Assembly (NCBI GenBank): GCA_965247175.1
Contig: OZ252006.1
Location: 3,348,001 to 3,412,000 of the forward strand
Direction: 5' to 3'
Length of the DNA: 64,000 nt
Origin: JANQMX01 sp965247175
GTDB taxonomy: Bacteria; Pseudomonadota; Alphaproteobacteria; Kiloniellales; DSM-21159
The translations under genes were made by a program, and so were the position numbers. How positions within the stretch are numbered: position 1 is the stretch's first letter; the number at the start of each line of letters is the position of its first letter. Under the pieces are notes generated by a model. It worked only from the letters and a program-made list of their open reading frames with translations. It was not told the DNA's origin and ran no database searches. Of the stretch, positions 45,524 through 53,466 are shown in pieces.

Positions 45524-45679
45524 GTCACCCCGGCCTTGAGCCGGGGTCCATTCTTCGGCCCATACGGAACACTATCGTTGGGCGCCGACGTTACGGCAGT
45601 GCGGCTTGTTGTCCTGCTGTCCGCGCCCAGCCAGACCATGGTTCCCGGCTCGCGGGCTTCGCCCTTGGCCGGGATGACA
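45524..45679. repeat. Composite intergenic repeat, copy 3
   Basis: Begins GTCACCCCGGCC and ends CCGGGATGAC; the right-hand hairpin and the CGCGGGCTTCGCCCTTGGCC core are identical to copies 1 and 2, while the interior is different. It lies in the 420-bp gap (45406-45825) before tRNA-Ser; nothing else is recognisable there. Confidence 0.82.
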
Positions 45680-45825
45680 GTCTGAGAGGGACGGCGGGAC
45701 CTACCCCACCACAAGCTCTCAACCCGCCCTTTAGGCTCGCCGAGAACGCGTTGAAAAGCACCGCCGGCTTCGATAGGGTCCGCAGCCTGCCAGCCGGGGC
45801 GCCTCCGTCGCCTCAAGGCTCTGCG

Positions 45826-45916
45826 GGTGAGGTGGCCGAGTGGTTGAAGGCGCACGCCTGGAACGCGTGTAAGGGTTAATAGCTCTTCGTGGGTTCGAAT
45901 CCCACCCTCACCGCCA
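45826..45916 (+). tRNA. tRNA-Ser (anticodon GGA)
   Basis: Acceptor stem GGTGAGG pairs with CCTCACC, discriminator G, encoded CCA. The anticodon stem-loop GCACGC-CTGGAAC-GCGTGT gives anticodon GGA, a long class II variable arm follows, and the T-arm is GTGGG-TTCGAAT-CCCAC. Reads UCC and UCU serine codons. Confidence 0.96.
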
Positions 45917-46149
45917 CCCTACGCCTTCGGCTTCGGGTGGCAGGCCATCTGGGCCTGTCGCCCGAGGGCGTTTAGGCGTAGGAGTGTCTCCCGAAGCTCC
46001 GGGAGGAGCGAAGGGAGGCAGCCTTCGCCAAGAAGCGTTTCTGGTAAGCGACCCACGTTCTCTTCTTATCGAGCGAAGCGAGATGAGCCAGAAGGCTGTC
46101 GCGCCGGCGAGCAAGGGGAGCGTTTGGAGATCGATCCTTGTTGCTTTCC
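45917..46149. other. Non-coding gap after tRNA-Ser
   Basis: No gene supported. CTACGCC near 45919 is inverted as GGCGTAG near 45974. An open frame crossing the region has no family features. No copy of the tRNA 3' end and no integrase was seen. Confidence 0.4.
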
Positions 46150-47295
46150 TCACACGGCATGGTTTGCCGACATGGCGGCAACGCGACCCGTCAGCCAGTG
46201 CTCGTAGTTGGCCGGCAGGAGCAGACGATCGTCCCCAAGCGCGTTCGCCGCTTTCGCGGGCCAGTTGGGATCGGCCAGCAGCTGACGGCCCAGCAGAACC
46301 GCATCGAAGGGACCTTCGGCCACGAGCGCCTCGATGGCCGTCGGGTCGCTGTCGAAGCCGGGCGCGGTCTGGGCCGAGCCGACGACCACGGCCTCGGGCA
46401 GTGCTGCCTTCAAGGCCTGCGCATGGTCGGAGGTGAAGTTCCGGCCCCAGTCGGGCGCACCGCCATCCGCGACGCCGCCGAAGGACATTGGGTCGAGGAT
46501 GTCGACACCCTCGGCGACCGCCATCCTGGCCAAAGCCACGCCGTCTTCTGGCACCCAGCCGCCTGGGTGGAAATCGTCCATCGCCAGGCGCAGCGCCAGC
46601 GGCTTAGTTTTGGGCCAGACCGTGCGAACCGCGCGGATCACGTCACTTGTAAGCCGGATGCGCCCGGCGAAATCGCCGCCCCATGCGTCGCTGCGCCGGT
46701 TAGCAATCGGCGAGTAGAAGCTGTGCAGCAGGTAGCCATGGGCGCCATGAAGCTCCAACACGTCAAAGCCCGCTTCATCGGCGCGGCGCGCGGCGTCCGC
46801 GAAGGCGGTCACCACCCGGGCCAGTCCAGCGTCATCGAGCGCCGCTGGCACATGGGTTTTGTTCCCACCGTAGGCCTCGGCCATCGAGCCGACGGTCTGC
46901 CACGCGCTTTCTGCCGCGGTGAGGCTGCGGCCGTCGCTTTTCGGCGCGCCGCCCTGCCAGGGAACGGTGGTCGAGGCCTTGCGGCCGGCATGGCCGATCT
47001 GGATGCCCGGCGTGCCGCCGCCCAGGCGGATCGCATCGGCCACCGCTGCGTGCGAGGCAATCTGCGCGTCGGTCCAAAGGCCCGGGTCGCTGGGTGTGAT
47101 GCGCCCCTCAGGCAGAACGGCGGCCGTGCCCGTGAACACGAGACGCGCACCGCCCATGGCTCGTGCACCGTAGTGGATCGGCTCGAGCGGGCCGCTTTGG
47201 CCGTCGGTTGCGCTGTACATCGACATCGGGCTTAGGCCGACACGATTGCGCAGCGTCACACCGCGAACGACAAGAGGATTGAAGAGGTGCGCCAT
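46150..47295 (-). CDS. NADH:flavin oxidoreductase (old yellow enzyme, YqjM-like)
   Basis: FMN-dependent ene-reductase TIM barrel, 381 aa. MAHLFNPLVVRGVTLRNRVGLSPMSMYSA at the start, QIGHAGRKAST, the DVLELHGAHGYLLHSFYSPIANRRSDAWGGD core and the DAVLLGRQLLADPNWP end fit the YqjM class. The cysteine of the usual PMCMY motif is serine here (PMSMY), which should alter the flavin potential. It reduces activated C=C bonds of enals, enones or nitro compounds. Start ATG at 47295. Divergent from a LysR regulator that probably controls it. Confidence 0.93.
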   Translation of the reverse strand: MAHLFNPLVVRGVTLRNRVGLSPMSMYSATDGQSGPLEPIHYGARAMGGARLVFTGTAAVLPEGRITPSDPGLWTDAQIASHAAVADAIRLGGGTPGIQIGHAGRKASTTVPWQGGAPKSDGRSLTAAESAWQTVGSMAEAYGGNKTHVPAALDDAGLARVVTAFADAARRADEAGFDVLELHGAHGYLLHSFYSPIANRRSDAWGGDFAGRIRLTSDVIRAVRTVWPKTKPLALRLAMDDFHPGGWVPEDGVALARMAVAEGVDILDPMSFGGVADGGAPDWGRNFTSDHAQALKAALPEAVVVGSAQTAPGFDSDPTAIEALVAEGPFDAVLLGRQLLADPNWPAKAANALGDDRLLLPANYEHWLTGRVAAMSANHAV

Positions 47296-47407
47296 TGGGA
47301 CTGCTCCGGTTCGGTTTCGTTGCACAGAACATGGCAGGCTGCCGGTTGGCGCTGTAGATGGGACAGAAGCACTTCATTCGTGCCAAAATGTCTGTCATTG
47401 TCGCGCG

Positions 47408-48307
47408 ATGGATCATCTGGGCGGCATCGGCTTCTTCGTGAAAGCAGCGGAGGCAGGCTCCTTCGCCGGCGCGGCAAAGGGGCTCGGGGTCACGCCCTCG
47501 GCGGTCAGCAAGGCCGTCTCTCGGCTGGAGGACCGGCTTGGGGTCCAGCTTTTTCGGCGCTCCACACGCTCCATCGATCTCACCGACGACGGCCGCGCCT
47601 TCTTTGAAAGGGCGCGGACAGGTCTGTCGGAGATCGAGGCGGCGGAGGCCTTTCTGCTGGAGCGCAGGGCGGAGCCGGTCGGGCGGCTCCGCGTCTCCGC
47701 CCCGGTCGTCTTCGCGCACCGGATTGTTGCGCCGCTGCTGCCGGAGTTCTGCGCCCGCTATCCGAAGCTGGACGTCGAGATACATTCGACGGACGGGCTG
47801 TCCGATCTGATCGAAGACGGCTTCGACGTGCTCATCCGGACGCGGGCCCTGCCGGATTCGGCGCTGGTCGCGCGCAAGCTCATCGACACGCGCTTCGTGA
47901 CCGCCGCCGCGCCGGACTATCTGGCGCGGGCCGGCACGCCAGAGACGCTCGAGGAGCTCGCGGATCACGCCTGCACGGCTTATGTCTTTCCGACCACGCG
48001 CCGCCGGTTCGCCTGGCCCTTTGAGCGGGACGGCGAGACGGTGACCCTGGAGCCAAGGGGTGGCCCTTCGTTCACCAATGCCGATGCCATGATCGCGGCC
48101 TGCGAGGCCGGCGGCGGCATCGTGCATCTGCAGGACTACATGCTGGCCCCCAGCATTGCGGCCGGCCGGCTGGTTCCGATCCTCGAACAGTTCGCCGGCG
48201 ACGGCGGCCCGGTGTCGGCCGTCTACTTGGCCACGCGCCACCTGTCGCCGAACGTCCGAAGCTTTGTCGATTTCCTTGCGGACACCTGCGCCCGGAGGCG
48301 GCGGTAG
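47408..48307 (+). CDS. LysR family transcriptional regulator
   Basis: Regulator of 299 aa. HTH at residues about 5-60 (FFVKAAEAGSFAGAAKGLGVTPSAVSKAVSRLEDRLGVQLFRRSTRSIDLT) and a periplasmic-binding-like effector domain. ATG at 47408; longer frames upstream overlap the divergent gene. It is divergent from the old-yellow-enzyme gene with 112 bp between starts, the usual layout for a LysR regulator and its target. The effector is unknown. Confidence 0.93.
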   Translation: MDHLGGIGFFVKAAEAGSFAGAAKGLGVTPSAVSKAVSRLEDRLGVQLFRRSTRSIDLTDDGRAFFERARTGLSEIEAAEAFLLERRAEPVGRLRVSAPVVFAHRIVAPLLPEFCARYPKLDVEIHSTDGLSDLIEDGFDVLIRTRALPDSALVARKLIDTRFVTAAAPDYLARAGTPETLEELADHACTAYVFPTTRRRFAWPFERDGETVTLEPRGGPSFTNADAMIAACEAGGGIVHLQDYMLAPSIAAGRLVPILEQFAGDGGPVSAVYLATRHLSPNVRSFVDFLADTCARRRR

Positions 48308-48346
48308 AGGCCGCGCGTCCGGCTTGCTCAATAGCGGCTGAGAGCG

Positions 48347-48811
48347 TCAGTCCGTGCCGACGTCCAAGCCCACCTTGCTGCGCTCCATGACGACGCTGGT
48401 TCGGAACCGCCTGACGTTCATGTCGTCGAAGAACAGGCGGCGGGTCAGCTGCTCGTAGTCGTTCATGTCACGCGCCAGGCAGATCAGAGCGAAGTCCGCG
48501 TCGCCGGTGATGTAGTAGCACTGCTGCACCTGAGGCTCGGAGCGCATGCGCCGCCGGAAAGCATCCAGCACATCGATGCGCTCACGCTCCATCTCCACCA
48601 GGACGAGAAAGGTCATCGCCCAGCCCAGCGAGGCCGGATCGAGAACGGCGGACTCGCGCTCGATCACGCCCGCCTCGCGCAAGCGCTTCACCCGCCGCTG
48701 CACCGTGGCCGCGGAGAGGCCGGTCGCGTCGGCCATCCGGTCGAGCGGCGTGCGTGCATCCGTTTGGAGCAGCGCAAGCAGGGTGCGGTCTGCAGGGTCG
48801 AGCTCAATCAC
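48347..48811 (-). CDS. Lrp/AsnC family transcriptional regulator
   Basis: Regulator of 154 aa with an N-terminal winged HTH (ELDPADRTLLALLQTDARTPLDRMADATGLSAATVQRRVKRLREAGVI) and a C-terminal RAM domain (YYITGDADFALICLARDMNDYEQLTRRLF). GTG at 48811 gives the typical length; GTG at 48853 would add 14 residues. It is divergent from the PLP-lyase gene (about 100 bp), so it probably senses an amino acid and controls that operon. Confidence 0.92.
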   Translation of the reverse strand: MIELDPADRTLLALLQTDARTPLDRMADATGLSAATVQRRVKRLREAGVIERESAVLDPASLGWAMTFLVLVEMERERIDVLDAFRRRMRSEPQVQQCYYITGDADFALICLARDMNDYEQLTRRLFFDDMNVRRFRTSVVMERSKVGLDVGTD

Positions 48812-48912
48812 GCCGCAATCATCGCGCACCGATGGCCTTTCCTGCAAGATCACCGCATGTGAGCCTGCTTGGCTGCAAGGACGGCCTCACGCGACCATGG
48901 CAAGCTCTCCCC

Positions 48913-49959
48913 ATGACCAGCTCACTTCCCGATATCGCCGATCCCACCGCACCCGCCCGTTGGCTCGCCCACTGTCCGGCGCACGCGGCAACGCCCGTGC
49001 GATCCCTGGATCCCTTGGCGCGGGCCCTGGATTGGGCCTCGCTCCATGCCAAGGACGAGTCGCCGCGCATGAGGCTCGGCTCCTTCAAGGCACTCGGCGG
49101 CGCCTATGCCGTTCTCTGCCTCGTCGAGGAGCGGCTGCGCGATGGCCTGGGCCGCGAGCCCGACGCGGATGAGATTGCTCACGCCAAGGACGGCGCGGCT
49201 CTATCCGGCCTGACGGTCTGCTGCGCCTCGGCGGGTAATCACGGTCTGTCCGTCGCGGCCGGCGCGCAGGTCTTCGGCGTGGCTTGCGAGGTCTACCTGG
49301 CCGAGACGGTACCCGAGAGCTTCGCCGAGCGCCTGCGGGCGAAGGGCGCCAAGGTGGTGCGCGCCGGCAGCGTCTATGAAGAGGCCATGGCGGCCGCCGC
49401 CCAGCGCGCAATCGACGAGGGCGTGACGCTGGTCTCCGACGCCTCCTGGGAAGGCGAGATGCGCGTGCCCTCATTGGTGATGCAAGGCTACGCGGTGCTG
49501 GCCGAAGAGGTGCGGCAGGCCTGCGCCGCCTCGGGCCGCTGGCCGACCCACGTGGCTCTGCAGGCCGGTGTCGGCGGCTTCGCCGCGGCGATGGCCGCGC
49601 ACATCCGGCGGACCTGGCCGCATCAACCGGACATCATGATCGTCGAGCCCGACCGAGCCGCCTGCCTCAAGGCGAGCATGAAGGCGGGCCAACCCACGCG
49701 CGCCGACGGTCCCGTCTCGAACATGGGGCGGCTCGACTGCAAGGAGCCCTCGCTGCGGGCCTTCGAGGTGCTGAGAGAGGCGGCCGACCGCTTCGTGACG
49801 GTCAGCGACGCGCAAGCCCAGGCGGCCGTCGAGCGGGTCGCCTCCCATGGCCTGCCGACCACGCCGTCGGGCGCGGCGGGCCTGGCCGGCATGATCGCGA
49901 ACAGCCCTGGGCCGGATGCAGAAGTCCTGATCTTCGTGACCGAAGGCGACGTCGCCTGA
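48913..49959 (+). CDS. Diaminopropionate ammonia-lyase-like PLP enzyme
   Basis: Fold-type II PLP enzyme of 348 aa. The PLP lysine is in LGSFKALGGAYAV, followed by CCASAGNHGLSVAAGAQVFG and a glycine-rich VALQAGVGGFAAAMAAH. The pattern fits diaminopropionate ammonia-lyase, though it is shorter than the usual 400 or so residues. Such enzymes release 2-aminoacrylate, which the RidA protein encoded 51 bp downstream removes. Followed by a metabolite transporter; divergent Lrp regulator. Substrate could be diaminopropionate, serine or another 2-amino acid. Confidence 0.85.
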   Translation: MTSSLPDIADPTAPARWLAHCPAHAATPVRSLDPLARALDWASLHAKDESPRMRLGSFKALGGAYAVLCLVEERLRDGLGREPDADEIAHAKDGAALSGLTVCCASAGNHGLSVAAGAQVFGVACEVYLAETVPESFAERLRAKGAKVVRAGSVYEEAMAAAAQRAIDEGVTLVSDASWEGEMRVPSLVMQGYAVLAEEVRQACAASGRWPTHVALQAGVGGFAAAMAAHIRRTWPHQPDIMIVEPDRAACLKASMKAGQPTRADGPVSNMGRLDCKEPSLRAFEVLREAADRFVTVSDAQAQAAVERVASHGLPTTPSGAAGLAGMIANSPGPDAEVLIFVTEGDVA

Positions 49960-50010
49960 GCCGCCGCGCGACCTTGGCGAAACACGCCCCTCAACCCAAG
50001 AGGACCATCC

Positions 50011-50388
50011 ATGGCCAAACGCTTCATCGTCGAGGTTCCGGGCGTGCCCAAGTCGCCCTCGCCCATCTCTAACGCGGTCGTGGTGGGCGACACCTGCCAC
50101 ATCTCGGGGCAGCTCGCCGTCTACGACGAGGGCTATCGGCCCGGGACGGCGCGCGAGGAGGCCGAGCGCGCCTTCGAGCTGGTCTTCGCCATCGCCAAGG
50201 AAGCCGGCTTCGCGCGATCGGACATCGTCTACGTCGACCTCGCCTTCTCCGATCTAGCCGAGCTGCCTGAGGTCAACGCCCTCTACGGCGAGCTGTTCGA
50301 TCCCCGGCCCGCCCGCACGATCTATCAGGCCGCGGCCTTGCCCTTCGGCGCCAAAGTGAAGGTGCAGGCCATCGCCATGAAGGGCTAG
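50011..50388 (+). CDS. RidA family enamine/imine deaminase
   Basis: Trimeric YjgF/RidA-fold protein of 125 aa. The catalytic arginine is present in RPARTIYQAAALPFGAKVKVQAIA. The usual glutamate of the VEIEAIA end is a glutamine here (VKVQAIA). It hydrolyses reactive 2-aminoacrylate and similar enamines. Adjacent to a PLP ammonia-lyase that would make such a product, so the pairing is metabolically sensible. Confidence 0.9.
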   Translation: MAKRFIVEVPGVPKSPSPISNAVVVGDTCHISGQLAVYDEGYRPGTAREEAERAFELVFAIAKEAGFARSDIVYVDLAFSDLAELPEVNALYGELFDPRPARTIYQAAALPFGAKVKVQAIAMKG

Positions 50389-50518
50389 GCCCTCGGCTCT
50401 CCCCGGCCGATTGCGGCGGGCCGCCCCACCCGCGCGGCCGAACTCGCCGGCTTGGCCTGGGACGCCAGAGCGGCGTCTGTTAGGTTCGCCGCCAGGGCGC
50501 GAATGGGGGCACCGGGCG

Positions 50519-51775
50519 ATGAACAAGCGAACCTTGCTGTCGGTGATCGGTGGCAATTCCCTCGAGTGGTACGACTTCATGGTCTATGCGGGCCTGGCGC
50601 CGATTATCTCCAAGGCGTTCTTTCCGCAGTCCGATGCCGGATTTGCCCTGATCCTGACATTCGGCGTCTTCGCGGTCGGCTACCTGTCGCGTCCTCTGGG
50701 CGGATTGCTGATAGGCTATTTGGGCGACCGCCTGGGGCGCCGCCGAGCGCTGATCCTGTCCATCAGCTTGATGGCCATTCCCACGGCGGCGGTCGGGTTT
50801 CTGCCGACCTACTCGGACATCGGCATCGCCGCGCCGCTGCTGCTGTTGGCGCTGCGCCTGCTTCAGGGCTTCGCGGTTGGAGGAGAGTTTCCCTCCGCCA
50901 TGTCCTATCTGGCGGAAATTGCGCCGCGCAAGCGCCGGGGATTTGTCGGCAGTTTCGCGATGGGCGGTGTGCTTTTCGGCCTGTTGCTCGCCAATATCGT
51001 GACCGTCACGGTCAATACCAATCTGACCGCCGCCGAAATGGCGGACTGGGGTTGGCGCCTGCCCTTCGTGTTCGCACTGGTGCTGGCGCTGCTCGTCCTC
51101 TACCTGCGCCTCGGCTTGGCGGAGTCGCCGATCTTTTCCAAGAAACGCAACAGCCCGGACGCGGCACAGAACCCGATCGTCAGCGCGGTTCAAAATCGCT
51201 GGCCTGCGATCGTGAAGATCTTCTTCTTCCTGGTCTTCAACAGCATCGCCTTCTACTCGGTCATGGTTCTCGCAACGACCTATCTGTCGAAGACCGCCGG
51301 GTTCACCTACGAGTCGGCCCTGATCATATCGTTGGTCGGGAGCCTCGCGATGCTCGTCCTGCTGCCGCTGGGCGGGCACATCTCCGATCGGATCGGACGG
51401 CGCAAGACCACGGGCATTGCCGCCTTTCTCGGCCTCGTCCTGAGCTATCCGCTGTATCTCGCCTTCACTCAGGGCTCATTCGGCCTCGCCCTGGCCGCCC
51501 AGCTCGTTTTCGTCATGGTGTTGGCGCTTCACATCGGCCCCATACCCAGCCTGATCGCAGAGCAGTTCGGCACCACCCATCGCCTCTCGGGCGTCGCCAT
51601 CGCCTTCAACCTCAATCTGTCGATCGTTGGCGGCACCGCCCCGCTGCTCAATGAGTTCTTCCTGCAACGAACGGGCTGGGCTGAAGCGCCGAGCATCTAT
51701 CTGATGATCGGCGCAATCGTCAGTCTGATTGCAATCTACAGCCTGCGAGAAACCGCCGACCGTGACCTCGAGTGA
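50519..51775 (+). CDS. MFS transporter, metabolite:H+ symporter type
   Basis: Twelve-helix secondary transporter of 418 aa in the MHS subfamily. The start NSLEWYDFMVYAGLAPIISKAFFP, loop 2-3 motif GYLGDRLGRRRALI and FAVGGEFPSAMSYLAEIAPRKRRG are typical of carriers for organic acids and zwitterions such as proline, betaine or citrate. It lies 130 bp after the RidA gene and likely imports the amino acid degraded by the lyase. ATG at 50519; longer upstream frame rejected. Confidence 0.9.
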   Translation: MNKRTLLSVIGGNSLEWYDFMVYAGLAPIISKAFFPQSDAGFALILTFGVFAVGYLSRPLGGLLIGYLGDRLGRRRALILSISLMAIPTAAVGFLPTYSDIGIAAPLLLLALRLLQGFAVGGEFPSAMSYLAEIAPRKRRGFVGSFAMGGVLFGLLLANIVTVTVNTNLTAAEMADWGWRLPFVFALVLALLVLYLRLGLAESPIFSKKRNSPDAAQNPIVSAVQNRWPAIVKIFFFLVFNSIAFYSVMVLATTYLSKTAGFTYESALIISLVGSLAMLVLLPLGGHISDRIGRRKTTGIAAFLGLVLSYPLYLAFTQGSFGLALAAQLVFVMVLALHIGPIPSLIAEQFGTTHRLSGVAIAFNLNLSIVGGTAPLLNEFFLQRTGWAEAPSIYLMIGAIVSLIAIYSLRETADRDLE

Positions 51776-51827
51776 GCGACCCCATGCCGAGACCAGGTCC
51801 CTAGCTCTGGCGTTTGCCGCCGTCGAT

Positions 51828-51850
51828 CCGTGAAGCAAGCGGCTTCACGG
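51828..51850. other. Hairpin between the MHS transporter and the SMR gene
   Basis: CCGTGAAGC / GCTTCACGG, perfect 9-bp stem and 5-nt loop AAGCG. No T-run. May end the upstream transcript or form the leader of the SMR gene. Confidence 0.5.
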
Positions 51851-51902
51851 CGCGGCCCCATCCGTGGAGGATGCAAGCGACTGAGATCTAGGAGTATCGA
51901 GA

Positions 51903-52256
51903 ATGAGCGCACTCGGCCTGTCCGCCGTATCGGTTGCTTGGATTGCCCTCCTCTTGGCCGGGCTCTTCGAGATTGGCTGGCCCGTGGGGCTCAAGATCTC
52001 CCAGCAGCCCGGCCGCTTTGCGCCCGGCATCGCCTTGGCCGGCGTCTGCATCTTCGTGTCGGGTATGCTTCTCTGGTACGCGCAGAAGACGATCCCCATC
52101 GGCACGGCCTACGCGGTCTGGGTCGGTATCGGGGCAGCGGGGACCTTCCTGGTCGGGGTCGCGTTCTTCGGCGATACGGCGACGCTTGTCCGGGTGCTCG
52201 GCATCGTGCTGATCGTCGGCGGCGTCGTGACGCTCAAGCTCGGCAGCGTCAGCTAA
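51903..52256 (+). CDS. SMR family transporter, Gdx/SugE-like guanidinium exporter
   Basis: Four-helix small multidrug resistance protein of 117 aa. The essential glutamate lies in AGLFEIGWPVGLKIS. PIGTAYAVWVGIGAAGTFLVGVAFFGD matches the Gdx branch, which exports guanidinium, rather than the Qac branch. A single gene, so it would form an antiparallel homodimer. No guanidine riboswitch of known class is recognised in the 127 bp upstream. Confidence 0.88.
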   Translation: MSALGLSAVSVAWIALLLAGLFEIGWPVGLKISQQPGRFAPGIALAGVCIFVSGMLLWYAQKTIPIGTAYAVWVGIGAAGTFLVGVAFFGDTATLVRVLGIVLIVGGVVTLKLGSVS

Positions 52257-52268
52257 CGGCTTGCGGGA

Positions 52269-52907
52269 TCAGGTCAGCTCCCTTAGCCCGCTCGGCGTCT
52301 CGATCTCGGCCCGGTAGCGGAGCTTGGGCCCCCGGACGATCGCCGGCGGACGGTCGATGGCGAGGTCGCGGTAGAGCGCCTCGATGGCGGCCGGATCGGG
52401 ATGTTCCAGGGTGAAGCCACGGAGGCGGGCGCCGAGATCGGGGATGGCGCCCATGGGCTCGGGCGCCCCGCGGCGGTCGATGATCGAGGGGGCCGCGCCG
52501 TCGAGGGGGAGCGAACCGTCCGCGGGGATGGCAAAGGCGAACGAGGGGTCGGCCGGCGGCAGCGGCACCTCCTCCCCGAAGGTCCCGGGGTGGGCGGAGA
52601 GAAGGCCGGCCATGTCCGCGGTGCCGGCAACCCAGCCGCGCAGACGCCGTCCGTCGGCCCAGTCCGACCTGACCTGCGCTTGGTCGTCGAGACCGAACCA
52701 GCGGGCCTGGCCGGGCGCGATACCCTCCGGATCCCACGCCACGATCTCGAGATAGACCGCGCCGCCGAGCCGAAGCCGGTGATTGTGTGTGCCCATGTAG
52801 TCATGCGTCGCCCCGAAGGGCACATCGAGGCCGAGGCAGTCCCGGACATGCGCCACCCCTTCGGCCAAGCTGGGGGCGATGACGGTGATGTGGTCGAGCG
52901 TCAGCAT
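52269..52907 (-). CDS. VOC (glyoxalase-like) family protein
   Basis: Protein of 212 aa with an N-terminal glyoxalase-like strand pattern (LTLDHITVIAPSLAEGVAHVRDCLGLDVPFGATHDYMGTHNHRLRLG) and a C-terminal second module (GFTLEHPDPAAIEALYRDL). The conserved HDYMGTHN block is typical of the Glyoxalase_3 group, which lacks proven enzymatic roles. Metal ligand H6 is present. The gene stands alone, convergent with the SMR gene. Confidence 0.85.
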   Translation of the reverse strand: MLTLDHITVIAPSLAEGVAHVRDCLGLDVPFGATHDYMGTHNHRLRLGGAVYLEIVAWDPEGIAPGQARWFGLDDQAQVRSDWADGRRLRGWVAGTADMAGLLSAHPGTFGEEVPLPPADPSFAFAIPADGSLPLDGAAPSIIDRRGAPEPMGAIPDLGARLRGFTLEHPDPAAIEALYRDLAIDRPPAIVRGPKLRYRAEIETPSGLRELT

Positions 52908-53052
52908 GTGCGGAAACCTCCGTTGCTACCCCAGGAGCGCGGTCGATCGGACCTGCCGAGAAAATCGACGGGAACCTATGATCTGGATGGGTCTTCGGCG
53001 GGGCGAGTCCCTACCTAGACTACCGTGTGTTCAGCCGTCCAGGAGACCCGAC

Positions 53053-53466
53053 GTGCCACGAGAGACTTTGCAGCCGCCCAAACTGTTCGACAGCAAGAAA
53101 TGGGGATTCTCGCAGGTCGTCGTCTCGCCGCCCGGACGGACCGTGCATATCGCCGGCCAGGTCGCATGGGATGCGAGCGAGCGCATCGTGGCGGACGACC
53201 TGGAGAGCCAGTTCAGGAAAACGCTGGAGCACGTCTTCATCGCCGTTCGGGCGGCGGGCGGAGAACCGGACGACCTCCAGTCCCTTCGCTTCTATATCCC
53301 GAACTTCCGGCCGGGAGAGGACGCCGAGACGATCGCGCGCGTTCTCGTCGATGTCTTCGGCACGGAAAACCCGCCGGCCTCCTCGTGGATCGGCGTTCAG
53401 GCGCTGGCCCAGCCCGAGTATCTGATCGAGGTCGAAGCGACCGCCATCGTCCCGGACCCCGCATGA
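53053..53466 (+). CDS. RidA-like protein lacking the catalytic arginine
   Basis: YjgF/RidA-fold protein of 137 aa, starting at GTG 53053 after AGGAG. RFYIPNFRP and the end LIEVEATAIV are family features. The PARS/T motif carrying the deaminase arginine reads PPASSWIGVQ here: arginine is replaced by serine. It is therefore probably not an imine deaminase and may bind a ligand or act in another way. Its stop overlaps the ATG of a DUF7002-like gene (ATGA), so the two are coupled. Confidence 0.85.
   Translation: MPRETLQPPKLFDSKKWGFSQVVVSPPGRTVHIAGQVAWDASERIVADDLESQFRKTLEHVFIAVRAAGGEPDDLQSLRFYIPNFRPGEDAETIARVLVDVFGTENPPASSWIGVQALAQPEYLIEVEATAIVPDPA

Noticed and set aside
45984..46436. 150-codon frame after tRNA-Ser
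   Set aside because: Runs antisense into the 3' end of the old-yellow-enzyme gene and has no recognisable domain.
51776..51902. Guanidine riboswitch before the SMR gene
   Set aside because: One hairpin is present but the paired ACGR loops of class II and the class I and III signatures are not seen.
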